DNA from: Neoceratodus forsteri
Taxonomy: Eukaryota; Chordata; Ceratodontiformes; Ceratodontidae
Direction of reading: 5' to 3'
Assembly (NCBI GenBank): GCA_016271365.2
Contig: CM028130.1
Span: 473,403,501-473,467,500 of the forward strand
Length of the DNA stretch: 64,000 nucleotides
This document shows positions 40,960-52,841 of the stretch, piece by piece. The number at the start of each line of letters is the position of its first letter. Within the stretch, counting starts at the first letter, position 1. The notes beneath the pieces are model-generated. The model did no database searches and had not been told where the DNA came from. It saw nothing but the letters and a program-made list of their open reading frames with translations. The position numbers and the translations under genes were made by a program.

Positions 40960-41165
40960 TTGTCCTTTTCTGTGATAGGTGACAGCCAGGGGTGACAGCT
41001 GCCCTGCCTCTGGGCCCTACCTGTTCTGAGACATCGTGGTCGGGCATCATGGCCTAAATCTGCACTGGGTGACAGTTGCCTTAACACTGCGAGACATATT
41101 AGTGCAGACATCCTGGCCCAATCTGTGCTGGTTGCCAGCTACCTTACCCATTCCTAGACATTGTG
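40960..41165. repeat. Degenerate tandem repeat, about 66 bp
   Basis: GAGACATCGTGG / GAGACATATTAG / TAGACATTGTGT and GTGACAGTTGCC / TTGCCAGCTACC recur at about 66-bp spacing, three diverged units. Confidence 0.45.
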
Positions 41166-41361
41166 TCCCATATCTGAGCTGTGTGCCTGGATTGTACGAA
41201 ACTACTTGCCTCCTGCTTTGTACCTTACATTGTATTATTCTGCCTGTGTATCATTTGTCCAAAAAAGAACTGTGTCTTCTATATACCTTCCGAGGTACCT
41301 CCGCGGGGTACCTTCCATGTATTATATAGAGAATAGTTGGGCTTATCAGGTTTAATCAGTT

Positions 41362-41461
41362 GTGCTGCCACCTTGGGTTCTGACTCTGCCCGTGATTCTG
41401 TTAAACCTTGAGAATGAAGCTCGGGAGGTCTCACAGAATCAGAACCCCGAGGTGGCAGCAC
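41362..41461. mobile_element. 100-bp fold-back element
   Basis: GTGCTGCCACCTTGGGTTCT at the left pairs with AGAACCCCGAGGTGGCAGCA plus C at the right, with about 27-bp near-perfect arms. No target duplication seen. Confidence 0.7.
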
Positions 41462-41978
41462 AGGCTGGTTGGACACAGTTGCCCAGCTAGTATGTCATAT
41501 AGCGTAATGGAGACCCCTGCAAAAAGTTCAGTAAAATATCTGAAATAAGGGGCAGAAACAGGATAAAGTACTGAGCTCATTTATAATCATGTTAAAAAAC
41601 ACCGCCGCCATACTGTTACAGACTGAATACTGTCAGATCCCGGGTTTTCCTTTAGATTACATCATTTCTTGTGGAAGCAGAATTGCTCAGTTTTCCCATA
41701 CAAGCAATGCAAGTTGATGGGGAAAAACGTCCATGCCAATGGCTTAATTTTCTTGTAAATTACAGGAATTCCTGTAGATTGAGGAGTCCTGAACAGGATG
41801 AACTGCTGTTTGGATTTCTGTCTGCACTGTATTCATGACATGTGCTGAGACAATAAGAAAATGTTCACTGGCGTTGATCAAAGATGTGGCATGTGATGGC
41901 ACAAGCAGTATTTGTCTTTCTCTTGTCATTTAAAGACAAGCATTTGTCAATGCCAAATGTTGATTGCTTTGCTCTGTT

Positions 41979-42588
41979 GAGCTCGCTCACTCCCCCTCTC
42001 TCACTCACTCGTTCTGTTTCTCCTGGCGCTGCAGGCTACCCCTTTGTACTGGGCTCCTGCCTGCATTGACACCTTTGTCTGCCCACAAAGAAATCCGCAG
42101 CTGTCCCAATAGAGCTCCGTTGAGGTCACTCACTCCCCCTCTTTCACATGCTCATTCTGTTTCTCCTGGCACTGCAGGCTGCCCTTTTGTACTGGGCTCC
42201 TGCCTCTGTTGGCACCTTTTTCTGCCCACAAAGAAATCTGCAGCAGTCCCGACAGAGCTCCACTGAGTTCGTTCACTCCCCCTCTCTCACTCGCTCGTTC
42301 CGTTTCTGCTGGCACTGCAGGCTGCCCTTTTGTACTGGACTCCTGCCTGCATTGCTTCCTTTTTCTGCCCACAAAGAAATCTGCAGCAGTCACAATAGAG
42401 CTCCATTGAGCTCGCTCACTCCCTCTCCCTCACCCACTCATTCTGTTTCTGCCGGCGCTGCAGGCTGCCCTTTTGTACTGGGCTCCTGCCTGCACTGGTG
42501 CCTTTTTCTACCCACAAAGAAATCTGCAGCACTCCCGACAGAGCTCAGTTGAGCTCGGTCACTCCCCCTCTCTCACTCACTCGATCCT
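41979..42588. repeat. 143-bp tandem repeat, 4.3 copies
   Basis: GAGCTCGCTCAC-type starts occur at 41979, 42122, 42265, 42408 and 42551, an exact 143-bp spacing. Each unit contains GCTGCAGG or CACTGCAGG, TTTTGTACTGG and CCCACAAAGAAATC. Divergence between units is about 5-10%. Open frames across it are not genes. Confidence 0.95.
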
Positions 42589-42596
42589 AATCTATC

Positions 42597-43345
42597 CCTA
42601 ACACTGATTTCCAAAAGCAACTGCGGTATTCTGCGCCGGAAATGCAAAAACACATTTTGGCCAGGATGTGAAATATGACAACTGTACTGTTCATAAGGAG
42701 GTGTGAAAAAATGGCAGTGTTGAAAATCTGGCGTGAAAATATTACTAATTTGCGAAGTTACAAGGGTGCGTGGAAACTGCACAATGCACGCCCGTAACAC
42801 AGTCATTTTACGGAGTTTCATCACAAAATCTTCAACATAGGCATTTTAGGACCACTGCTCCTGAACAGTGTCACTGTAATCTTTGTAATGTATCGCGAAC
42901 ACTGATTTCCCACAGCGCCCACGCTATTCTGCGCCAGAAGTGTGAAAACACATTTCGGCCAGGATGTGAAAAATGACAGCTGTACTGTTCATAAGGAGGT
43001 GCGGGAAAATGACAATGTTGAAAATCTGGAGTGAAAATATTGTAAATTTGTGAAGTTACAAGCATGCATAGCAACTGTGCAACGCACTCTCGTAAAACGG
43101 TCATTTCTTGGATTTTTTCCACCATATGTGCAACATAAACTTTTTGAGAGCCCAACTCATGTACACTGGCACTGTCGTTTCGTTAACTGGTCCCAAAAGG
43201 TGATTCCGCACAGTGACTGCAAAATCACCTTTCGGGGCCGAATAACGCCATAACAGTAGCGGAATTCATGGGGAGGGGTCCCAAAAACCCCATGTTGAAA
43301 ATTTGAAGCCAAAATTCCAAAAAATGCCTGAGATATGCACAAAAG
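42597..43345. repeat. Tandem repeat, about 298-bp unit, 2.5 copies
   Basis: ACACTGATTTCC at 42601 and ACTGATTTCC at 42901, followed by ACACATTTYGGCCAGGATGT and TGTACTGTTCATAAGGAGGT in both. A third, strongly diverged unit starts near 43195. It directly follows the 143-bp array. Confidence 0.85.
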
Positions 43346-44259
43346 TTGAAAAAAACCCTATTTATGCTGTTATATAGCTTACTGGCATTTCCTCAGTTCA
43401 CGGTCGGTGTTGAAGAGTGCAGAAGTGTTCCCGGTCCACCGAAGATCGTCGCGTTGGGCTCTGGAGGTACGTATGGGGTGAGGGGTGTGGGGAGGTGGGG
43501 TGTACAGAGGGTGGGTGCAGGTTGGGAGGGACGCTGACTCGACGAGGGACCATTTTTGCTTTACAGGTAAAACAAAAACAAAAACATTAGGGACTTTTTT
43601 TTAACAGGGACATTATGGACAATTGGCACGCTGGGGTGGGCTCCCAGAATGCCAGCCTACTGTTGTGTGGGGCAACTGCAGCTGACGGGGATTGGGCACC
43701 CCATTGGCATATACGGGGGCACAATAGCCGACGGGATTGGGCACCTCCTTGGCATACACCTGTGTTTTGTCATGAGGGGATATGATGCTGATGGGGAGTG
43801 GCTTCCATCATCAAATCAAACTGGGAGGGGAGATTATGCGACAGGGAGGGCTCCTGTCGGCAACCTGAACGTGCAGGGGCTGAAGCCGATGGGATTGGGG
43901 CCCCCGTCGGCAAACAACCACTGTTGTGGGGTGGCACATGCTGCTGAGGGGATTGGGCACCTCGGCACTGGGGTTTATTATTGTTTAGAACACGGTGGCA
44001 AGCCGCCACCGTTCACAAACAATATCACAGTAGCAGGGTTCCACCCAGCAATGATGAGTCGCCTCATTGCAGCCAACGGCTTACGCTGTACGACGAGGCA
44101 GCCCTGATTGCAGTGGCTGAAACCTGTTAGCGTTGTGGGCACGCTGGCTGAACTATGTCAGCAGTAGCGTGCCAACCCATTGGGAAAGGTGGGCCAAGGC
44201 ATTGGCTACAACAGTGCCGCGCCTTAACAACCTGCTTTTGCAGCAAGCTGCCACAAATG
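43346..44259. other. Unassigned region with short GGGATTGGGCACC repeats
   Basis: GGGATTGGGCACC recurs near 43689, 43733 and 43960, each followed by related text. A CTGGAG|GTACGT donor-like site at 43466 and a TTTACAG acceptor-like site at 43567 could bound exons, but no protein family is recognised. D is inserted at its right end. Confidence 0.3.
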
Positions 44260-45224
44260 GAAATTACGTACCTACTGTAATTCTGATTTTTCTGTGTATC
44301 TTCACCATTCATCACCTTTGGGTACCTGGCCGGAGGCAATGACCCCGCGGGAGCTTTTTTTTGTTTTTTTGGATGGGCAGAGTTGATGCACCATCAGCGC
44401 CACCCTCAAAGCCGGCTTATCGCGTATGCTAGGGTTGGCTGCCGTTAGGTGTTGGTCTCATCGCCTTCCTGCCAGTTCTCAGTCACCATGGAGGTTAGAA
44501 AAGGGTTGGAGGGTGGGACAAGGAAGTCCAAGGGACAGACAAAGGAAAAGATATAAAACTAAAAGGAGAAATAAACAAATGAGAGGACAGAAGAAGTTTA
44601 AAGGCTAAGGGGGGACTGGGTAGGGCCCCAATCTCTGGAAGTAAAAAGTAGGAGGGAGGGAGGGTTAAAGTTTTTAGAAGTAAGGAGAAATTTAGAGGGG
44701 GGGAGAGACAGGAGAAACATACCCTGTAACCTTGACCTGTCTCCAGTGTATATAGGAACTGCGAAGGAGTAGCCAAGAGGCTAACTGCCAGATTTCCAGG
44801 CACAGAATTACTGGCAGAACTCCTAAAAGCAGAATTGGCTACTCTGGAAGAAAAGACAGGAAAACAGGGATATCTCCCCCCCCCCCCAAGGAGGTTTGGT
44901 GCAAGAAACCTAGTTTCTTAAATTAATTGAGGTTATACCCACAGGACAAGAAAACCAGAGAAAATCAAGGATTGACGGAGAGTAGGGGAGAAGGAAAAAA
45001 AAGGGGGCAACTGCCAACCCCACCCCACAAGGGTGGCGCCGAAGCACTGAAGAAGGAGTGCCCCCACTCCTGACCACTCTACCCCTAAAGTAAAATTATC
45101 CTCCTATGTGCCCCAGTTTACCCAGCTCCTGACTCACAGAAAAGAGAGCGGCAAGAGAGGGGGCACAGAGAGAGAGGGGGACCCAGAGACTGAGGCCTCC
45201 AGGGGATAGAGGGTGGGATTGTGA

Positions 45225-45320
45225 TGAATGGTGAAGATACACAGAAAGATCAGAATTACGGTAGGTACATAATTTCCAAATCTTATCTGTGTCAATCTTC
45301 ACCATTCATCACCTTTGAGC
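45225..45320 (-). repeat. ICR of element D
   Basis: Contains in tandem the inverted complement of the left tip (to about 45275) and of the right tip (from about 45278), i.e. the circle-junction sequence. It proves that D retains the DIRS replication layout although it lacks pol. Confidence 0.8.
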
Positions 45321-45535
45321 GAGTGCCGAGCCCCTCCGAAGGGGGTTTTAACCCTAAGGGATTGAGTCTCTTAGCTTTCAGTGGGTGACACACTAAGAGG
45401 GAGAACCTTCAGGGCCTGGGTGTGGGGAGAGTGAGACGGGGACCCCCCAGAGGGGGTAGGAAGTTGTCCCGACAGACGCAGCCTCACTGTATGGGAGAAA
45501 AGATACTTTCTCTGGTGGGAGGAGTTAATCACCCT

Positions 45536-48281
45536 TCACCAAGCCAAGGGTGACAACCGGGAAAGACGCAGCCATGCTGTCCACCTAGTGCAGATCGCTG
45601 TCCCTACGACCCTGGTAGCTACCTCATTGGCATCATACGATGCCCTTGCTTGGTGCCTTCCTAGCTCTGGGTCACATGCAGAGAGTGCAATGGCTTGTCT
45701 GGTTTGCTCCATGTCAGGCATGGAGGCTAGGAGCTGACCCAGCCTGGACCACAAGAACCTGTCATAGGTTGCATAATGGGCCTGATGTGTTGCAATAGAG
45801 AGCAGCAACCATGCTGAGTAGAAGGTTCTCCTCCCCCAGAAGTCAAAATCCAAGGAATCTTGATCCGGGGGCCAGTCACAGTGCAGGGCGCAAAGCCCAT
45901 CAGGAGTGTCCAGTTGCAGCAGTCCTGACTGAGGATGAGGCATGGAACCTGGAGACTTTGGGGGGGGCACAGTACCACTGGCAGAGATCCCTAGGGGCAG
46001 GAACTCCGGAAAGGGGTCTCTGCCAGGAACACAACAACACCTCCTGAAAGGAAGCAGGCCAGGGGGGCACCACAAGGGTGTCCTCATTGAAATCGCCTAG
46101 AAAGGCATGCGCTGAGTGCTCTGGATTATGTAGAGTGGGAGGGGTAATGTGCAGGTCCTCTAACATCCTCACAAGGAATCGTTGATACTCAGTGAGATCA
46201 GCAGCTCGAGAGACGTGGACAAACAACTCCTCTCCCCCAGAAGAGGGGGATGAAGAGTCAGAGGACCTCAAAGGTCTGTCTGTTCAGGGGGAGGCTGAGA
46301 AACCTGTCTGTCCATTGCCTTAATGTAAGAGGGAAACTGAGCAGCCTGAGCTCTGAACCGCTCCCAGGAGAGAGGCCCGCTAGGACCATGAATGCCTGGG
46401 AGTGCAGGAGAAGGCGGCAGAGGAATAGGGGCAGAACCGACAATGGGGATCGGCTGACCTTCACCTGGGCTAGGGAACGCACTGGGAGCACTAAGGGAAA
46501 AAGGCGCCCCGGAAGACTCCACAGCCGACAGCTGAACAACCAAACTGGTACTGCCTAGGCTGCGCCCTGAAGAATCCACCCTGTGAGGTGACTGGGGCCG
46601 TGTAGGTCCAGAAGGACGGTCCTCTACCTCCAAAGAACTGGCCCCTCTCAAGGAAACCGAGGGGGAAGAGTGGAGATCCACACTACGGCTTCTCCCAGAG
46701 CCTGGGTGGGCTCCAGAAAAAGGCCACCACACAGACCCCATGCCCCTCGAACCCTCGGAATCCAAGAACACCCTCCTCCTCGAGAGAGCCAGCCTAGGCA
46801 ACTGACAGCCCTGGTCAGCCCCCGAAGGAGCTTCCAGGGAGCAGCACCCTCCCCTCCCATGGGTGCTCTGATTGTCCCCAAAGTTGGGCGATCCAGGCAC
46901 ACCACATGAGGGGGTACCACCGCTGAGGGGTCAGAGAACCCTCTGAGGCCAGGCTGCAGGGCAATGGTGGCCTGCACCACCGACTGCTGGTCAGAACCCC
47001 TGATCCTGACCCCAGCAGTCACTGTCCACTCCTCAGAGGGGGTCTGACTCTGGCCTGTTGAGGACACTACGCCAGTAGCCAACTCCAGGGAGCCAGACTG
47101 CCCATCTGACTCAGAGAACAATTCCTCCTCCGAAGAGGTGGAGATCGAAGTCCTGTGCCAAACAGTGCATGGATGCTGCTGCCATCCCTAGTGAACAGGG
47201 CACTAGGACCAGAGACTGCACCAGAGTCAACGCCAGTGCCCCCCTCCTCACCACAAATGGTGCCAGAAGAGAACACAGCCCCAACAAGGGGGCAGTCTTG
47301 GAACCAGAGTCTGTCACAGCGCCATCGTGACCCACGGCGCCACAAGCAGCATCGAGACCAGCAACGGCACCTCCACCGACTCCAACCGTGCTCTCAGCAC
47401 CGAGGTCGGAGACCCCCACTGCACTGATCCATCCCACGGTGCCGTGAGCGGTGCCAAGGACAGAGATGGTACTGATGACAGCCCTGACAGTGCTCTTGGC
47501 ACCGTGAATGGCACCGAGGCCCGAAATCCCCATGGTGCTGTGACCATGTTCGGAGCCAGAGTTCCAGAACTGGACATGGCACTGTGCTCAACCATGGCGC
47601 CACAAACGGCACCAGGGTGAGAAACAGATAGGGATGGCACCGTAGAGCCTCCCACAGTGCCAACAGCCCTATCGGTGCCGTGAAAGCGCTGACAGTAGCA
47701 ACTGCGCCGAGCAACAGACTGGCGCTAACGACAGTGCCACCAGGGTCCACGGTGCTGCAAATGGCACCAAGGCCCAAGATGGCGCCAACAGACAGTATCG
47801 AGGACAGCGCCAACCCAGGCCTTCCAAGCTGCGGGTGCGACACCACAGGAGCCTTCGCCCCAAAGGGGTGATTGCAAAGCGGTGCCTCCTGCCTGTCCTT
47901 CTGGGCAGAGTTAGCCTCCTGCACCGCAGGAGGGACCTCTGCCATGACTAGGCTAGAAGAGACAGAAGCCCCCTCCTCCTCGGTCCATATAGAACCGGGA
48001 GGGGACCCACAGGAAAGGCGGAGAGACCGTGGCTTGGTCCGACGAGTGCGTGCCCGACCCCTGAAAGTCGGCGGAGCTCACCCCACTTTCCACGAGTGTT
48101 GCTCGATGACCCGGCCGTCCATGGAGAAACAGGTGTTGCACTAATCCATGTCGTGAAGTGGGCCAAGACACGCAAGGCAATGGCCGTGCTGGTCGGTGAT
48201 GGAGTACTTATGGCCACAAGGGCACAGTCGCATGGGGGGCGGTCCCATCTTGGAAGTCTTCTTGCCCTCCGACCTAGACAT
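45536..48281 (-). pseudogene. DIRS-type gag of element D
   Basis: ATG at 48281-48279 starts MSRSEGKKTSKMGPPPMRLC, then PCGHKYSITDQHGHCLACLG, an in-frame TAG (about 48144) and CNTCFSMDGRVIEQHSW: the same C...D-x-H-x-x-C-x-x-CLG...C-x-x-C-x-x-F module as C. After a GC-rich, repeat-rich middle (47.2-47.9 kb) come LSWERFRAQAAQFPSYIKAM (about 46380-46320), AHAFLGDFNEDTLVVPPWP (about 46110) and the conserved DIRS gag end: ASYDANEVATRVVGTAICTR, WTAWLRLSRLSPLAW, stop 45536. That last block matches the MATSVALRRMAWLR region of A and F. Frame changes occur. The total is longer than gag of A and F because of the middle. Confidence 0.78.
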
Positions 48282-48718
48282 GACCTACGAAAAAGAAACA
48301 CCAAACTAGACTCGACGTTGCAAAGACAAAATAAAATAATGGAACAATCTTACCAGGCGACGTCGAGTAGGCGGACAGAACAGGCAGGAGATAGGGAGCC
48401 GATGGACTGCGGCACAGAGTTGATAAATAATAGAGATGGAGTCGAGAAAACAACTGTGCACAAGGTAGGCCTTAAACTTCTTTGCTGCAAGCATCCCATG
48501 AGGTGACCTCGACGGCGGGAGACGAAGAACTGGTGGGAGGACAGAGCTGACAACACCTAATGACCAACCCGCGAGTGCCACACAGTGCCGGGTTTCGGTG
48601 GCAGTGCCAATGGTGCATCGACTCCAACGCATCCAAAAAGCTCCAGCTCCAGAGGGTCATGACCTCCAGCCAAGTACCCAAAGATGATGAATGGTGAAGA
48701 CTGACACAGATAAGATTA

Positions 48719-49565
48719 TGTTTCTTGTGCATGCACGCAATCACCACAAAAAACGAGATGTAGTTTGGTTGGGCTGCTTGCTTTTGAATCATCTGGTGCT
48801 GTCTGTGCTGGTGGTATAGGTCAGGCCAGGAGGTCAGGGCCCCGTGGTCAGGGACCCGTGTAATTCTGTGCTTCCCATCTTAATCCCCACATCAGCTGCT
48901 GCTGTGCCTGCTCATCAGTGACTACTATGCAGCTCTATCTTTGTGCATGTTGCTCTCAGTCTGAATGTGTTATTGGCTACTGTTCTTGTGGACTACTGGT
49001 TTAGCTGCACCTGCTGCACCATGACAGTGCTGGCAGGGATGGCCAGGCCCCCAGCCTGGGCTGTGCTGCCTTTTTGATAGGAGACCACCATGGATATGGC
49101 TATTCAGCTATTGGCTACTGGGCTGGGCTGGCTCAAAGTTGCAGAAGTGCTGCCAGGCCAGGGCTGGGCAGGGCCCCCTGCCTGGTGGGGGGCAAGGGAT
49201 GGAGCAGTGGTTGGGGCAAGGGAGGAGAGGGGAGTCTGCTCCTTATTTTTGAGATCCGGTGGTGGCCCTATCTATGGGTGAGTGTTGGAGCCTGAAATGC
49301 ATAGATTTATACAGAGATTTATATATAATGTATATGTCCCTTTACAGTTCATTACTGGGGTTCATTATGTGCTATCTTAGTCCCACTAGCCACCTTCTCC
49401 CTTCCGTTCTCCCTCTACATACAGTACTGCAACAGTAAGCTCCGGGGTCAGTGATGAATATGGGGATGAACATCAGAATAAATACTGTTGAGTCCCGGAG
49501 GCTGTGCAGATTTGCCCCTTTGAATTATCTTGGACAATTTATGTTTTTTTGGTTATTCCAAAATG
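48719..49565. other. No feature recognised
   Basis: Mixed-composition sequence with short GGTCAGG repeats (48820-48860). No gene or repeat with a partner in this window is seen. Confidence 0.35.
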
Positions 49566-49569
49566 AAAT

Positions 49570-50740
49570 CAGACAAAATCAATTTATTTATTTTCAAAGT
49601 ATCGGATTTACAGACCCTTGAGTCAAAGACTAATTTACAAAGGCACCTCGTCATGAGAAATACAACAGTACAGTAAAACAGATCATACAACAATGGTTCA
49701 GAGACAGAACAGTGTTACAGACATTCACAGATGATACATGGGTAGCAGTAAGACACAGTATACATAATTTAGGTACACCAGTACCACGTCAGGTGAAACC
49801 AAAAAAACTGTATTTACAGTAGACAGTAGATGAGGCAGTTGACCACAGGACTCACAGAGAAGCCAACAAAATGTTCACAAGAGGGCTACAGATAGTCAAA
49901 GAAACCATGGCATGCCTGAGAGTGATTGTCCTGGGGGGGGGTTATGTGCAATTGCAGCAGCGGGAGTCAATCAGGTGGCCTCTGAGGGCAGCCTTGAAGG
50001 GACCTAGCTTGGTGGAGTCAACTATGTTGGCCAGGAGGGAGTTGAACCAGGTGGGAGCTCTGTAGCCAAAGGATCTCTGGGCCACAGATGTCCTCACCCT
50101 AGGGACTATAAGTGAAGTCTTGACAGTGTTGCGGGTGGATACTGAGGGGGAGGCCCATTGAAAGGAGGTAGAAACCCCGGGGGAGAGCCCTAGCAGCATC
50201 TTTTTTACTAGGAGGCAGGTTTGGATGCAAAATCTTTCTTCAAGGTTGAGCAAGTTGGTGGTGGAGTACAGCAGACATGTGTGAGTGCGCCTTGGGGCAC
50301 CAGTCAAGAGCCTGCAGGCCTTGTTTATGGAGAGCTGGATTTTAACAAAGGCAGTATTGTCGTCGGCAGCATAGATGGGCAGACCATAATCTACTAGTGA
50401 CATGATGGAGGAGGTGATTGCTAATCTGAGAGCCTGTTGAGGGAGGCAGTCCCTATGGCGGTATAATAGTCCACTCCTGACATTAGCAGCATCAGAAAGA
50501 GCGCTGATGTGGGAATGGAAGGTAAGGGCCGAGCCAAAGCTGATACCCAGGTACTTGTAGGAGGAAACCTGCTCGATGGGGTGTAGTGTGTTGGATAGTA
50601 TCATGAGGGAGACACCACTGGCTTTGCTTTGTCGATGTGACAAGAGCATAGCCTTGGTGTTTTTTAGGTTCAGGACCAGTCTATGGGCTGCGAACCAATG
50701 TTCTGCTTTATGAAACGCAAGTTGGAGGGTGGTCTATCTT
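49570..50740 (-). mobile_element. LINE 3' fragment with 236 open codons of ORF2
   Basis: The minus-strand frame 50649-49942 reads QVSSYKYLGISFGSALTFHS, AITSSIMSLVDYGLPIYAAD, INKACRLLTGAPRRTHTCLL and APTWFNSLLANIVDSTKLGP. These are the thumb and C-terminal motifs (YLG, L-x-Y-G-x-x-x-Y, W-F-NSL) of CR1/L2/Rex-type reverse transcriptase. The catalytic domain is missing (5' truncation near 50735). The 3' UTR runs to about 49570. Distinct from the other LINE pieces. Confidence 0.85.
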
Positions 50741-51121
50741 GATGTAACACAAAAAAAGAGTGTTGGGAGAGGGGTGTTCCAGGGGTTCCAGGTCAGGTAC
50801 TGCAGCCCTGGTATTGCAGTGTTAACTGTACTGTGTAGATGTCCGGGGAAGCTGTACTATTTGAATAATTTATTTTACATGTTTAGTGGTATATAAGGGG
50901 TGTGGGGGTGTATTAGTGATGCCCGTAGTGGTGTTTCCTTTCCACTGTTCCCCTCGTCTTGACTTTAGGCCTTAGGGCCTGCATCTGCTGGTATTTTTCT
51001 TATGTTCATGGTTGTAAGATTTATATCCAAGTTGTTACAATGGTGTGTGCCGGCGGTATGTGATTAGTAACTCCACCCATACCAGACTCACTACATTCAG
51101 TTCATAATGTTTTGTATTTAG

Positions 51122-51492
51122 GAAGTTTGGGTAAAGACAAAAGAGGTGTGGAAAGAGGGCTGTGCTGCCACTGTGACTGTATGGAATATGAAATAACGAC
51201 TTCCACATCAATTGTGTATGAATATTGTGGACATCGACCAGCCAAGCATGTCATTGTTAAACAGAAGAATCTTGACCAGAGTCCATGTCACTCACCAGTT
51301 GAAGAACCTACAGTTGAGGTGTCATCTAAGAGCTGTAACATTCAAGTCCCCAGTCAGGCCCCCAGTACAATGACCAATTTTGGATCAGGAAACATATGTT
51401 TAAGCAGAAAGTTGGTAACTGTAGTGTTAACTGGGTGTCAACTGCAGTATACTGGAACCCGGGACTGGAATAGTGTGATCCCAGGCGTGTAA
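51122..51492 (+). pseudogene. Unassigned transposase-like gene, Cys/His exon
   Basis: After a TTTAG acceptor (51121) the frame reads GVERGLCCHCDCMEYEITTS and then YEYCGHRPAKHVIVKQ, a compact C-x-x-C-x-C...Y-C-G-H-x-P-x-x-H metal-binding module, followed by a Ser/Pro-rich tail to a stop at 51490. The 3' edge of the exon is unclear. I link it to the reading frames at 52.8-56.3 kb by strand, position and style; it may instead be independent. Confidence 0.5.
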
Positions 51493-52841
51493 CGCAAGAT
51501 CAGATATTCACAGAACACTAACACCTTTTTTTGTTTGTTTGTTTTCTTTTCTTGGGATGACTACCTTTTTCCCTTTTGTTATGATCCCTATCTTAAACAA
51601 CAGAGATCATAAAGATGGAATGCAAGATCAGACATTATAAACCATAGTGTCCCTTACATTGTTCTTTGGATTTTAATTGTTTTTGTCCTGTTTTAAAAAA
51701 GTAAAACAAAATTTCCTTTGCATTGAAAAGTCATTCAGCCCCAACCCCAGCCCCAGCATGCTACTTTCCAGCCATAAGATGTTGTTGACATTAGATGTCA
51801 TGATGTCAATGAAAAGATACCCATTTCTGGTACCCATTGTTAACAGCCATAAAAGCCCTACATAACGACCCATTTCTGATAGCAATGTGTAACTTGTGAA
51901 GGAAACCAGCATGCACTACTGCATGGGTGAAGTGGTGAGTGACATGTTGATGTGCTTCATAGGGTACACATTACAGTCAGAAATGGGGTAGCCCACCTGC
52001 ACAGTGGTAGGGTTACCTCTTGCGACACTAGTGACCCAGCTTTAGAGGTCATCCCAGGTTGTCTGCTGGGGGGGGGGGCGCAGTAGGAAGTGGCTGAGGG
52101 GGTGCTGTCCCGGGATGCTGTCCTCCATATATGATGGTTTGCTGCCCCATGTTGCTACTTCCACTGCAGTGCAACTACCTACGAGACCATGCAATCAGGG
52201 TAGCGCAGCAAGAGGCTTGCAGCTTGAGGCATGGATGGAAGCAGACTTATGCAATGCAAACTGCATGTGTGAATACCTGGGGTGATTACTTTTGAGCCCT
52301 GTGTGCCAGCATCCACTATGAGTGAGACACAGGGGTTAGACTAGCCAATAATGAGTTGCCCATAGGTCCCTGATACATCCAGGCCCTTGCAACATTTATA
52401 AAGCAGATTGCATTACAAACCTGAATTTAGGGAAATGGGAAAGATGTGTCTGGTGATCCTTCCCTGCCAACCCCCCCCCCACACACACACACACACATCG
52501 CCAAGTACCAGCACAAAAGGCTTCTATGGGTCTTAATGCCTGAGTATGGAACCATACTTACACAGCACTCGATCATAATCATGCATGCATTGTGCCCCGC
52601 ATTGTGTGTTATGTGACTGTGTAGGAATCCATGCAATAAACCACTCTCCCTTAAGGACATCATGCCCTGGGACTCTCTCTCTGTCCCCCCCACTCAATAA
52701 CAGCAGGGTACACTTCTGAACATGGGTCACTGGTGTCCTAATGTGGTTTTCAGTATAGACCCGAGTGCAGAGTAATCCAAAAGATAGTGTTCCCATTCTA
52801 TTTACATAAGTAGTAAAATTGTATTTAGTTTTTAATTGTAG
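51493..52841. other. Probable intron of the unassigned gene
   Basis: No coding block is seen. A GCAAGATCAGA-type word repeats near 51495 and 51621. A CA microsatellite lies at 52478-52497. The stretch 51.9-52.4 kb is GC-richer and may be a diverged transposon. Confidence 0.35.
52478..52497. repeat. (CA)n microsatellite
   Basis: About nine CA dinucleotides after a C-run. Confidence 0.9.

Larger units (their letters stand above)
44260..48718 (-). mobile_element. Gag-only, non-autonomous DIRS-like element D, 4.5 kb
   Basis: It has inverted ends (44260-44420 against 48600-48718: CACCATTCATC, GGTACCTGGCCGGAG / CCAGCCAAGTACCCAAAG) and an ICR at 45225-45320, where ATGAATGGTGAAGATACACA and the tip AATTACGGTAGGTA are followed by the other tip (CAATCTTCACCATTCATCAC). 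Between ICR and 5' end lies only gag (48281-45536). No RT, RNase H or recombinase is found. Same family type as C. Flanked on the left by AAATG. Confidence 0.8.

Noticed and set aside
42148..42552. 134-codon open frame on the plus strand
   Set aside because: It is the translation of a 143-bp tandem repeat. The unit is not a multiple of three, so the frame rotates; not a repeat protein.
41979..43345. CRISPR-like regular repeats
   Set aside because: The spacing is regular, but whole units repeat with no unique spacers, and the context is a vertebrate genome.
47111..47945. Several overlapping open frames in element D
   Set aside because: Produced by the GGCACC-rich repeat, which is open in several frames; only the gag frame with conserved ends is kept, as part of one gag entry.
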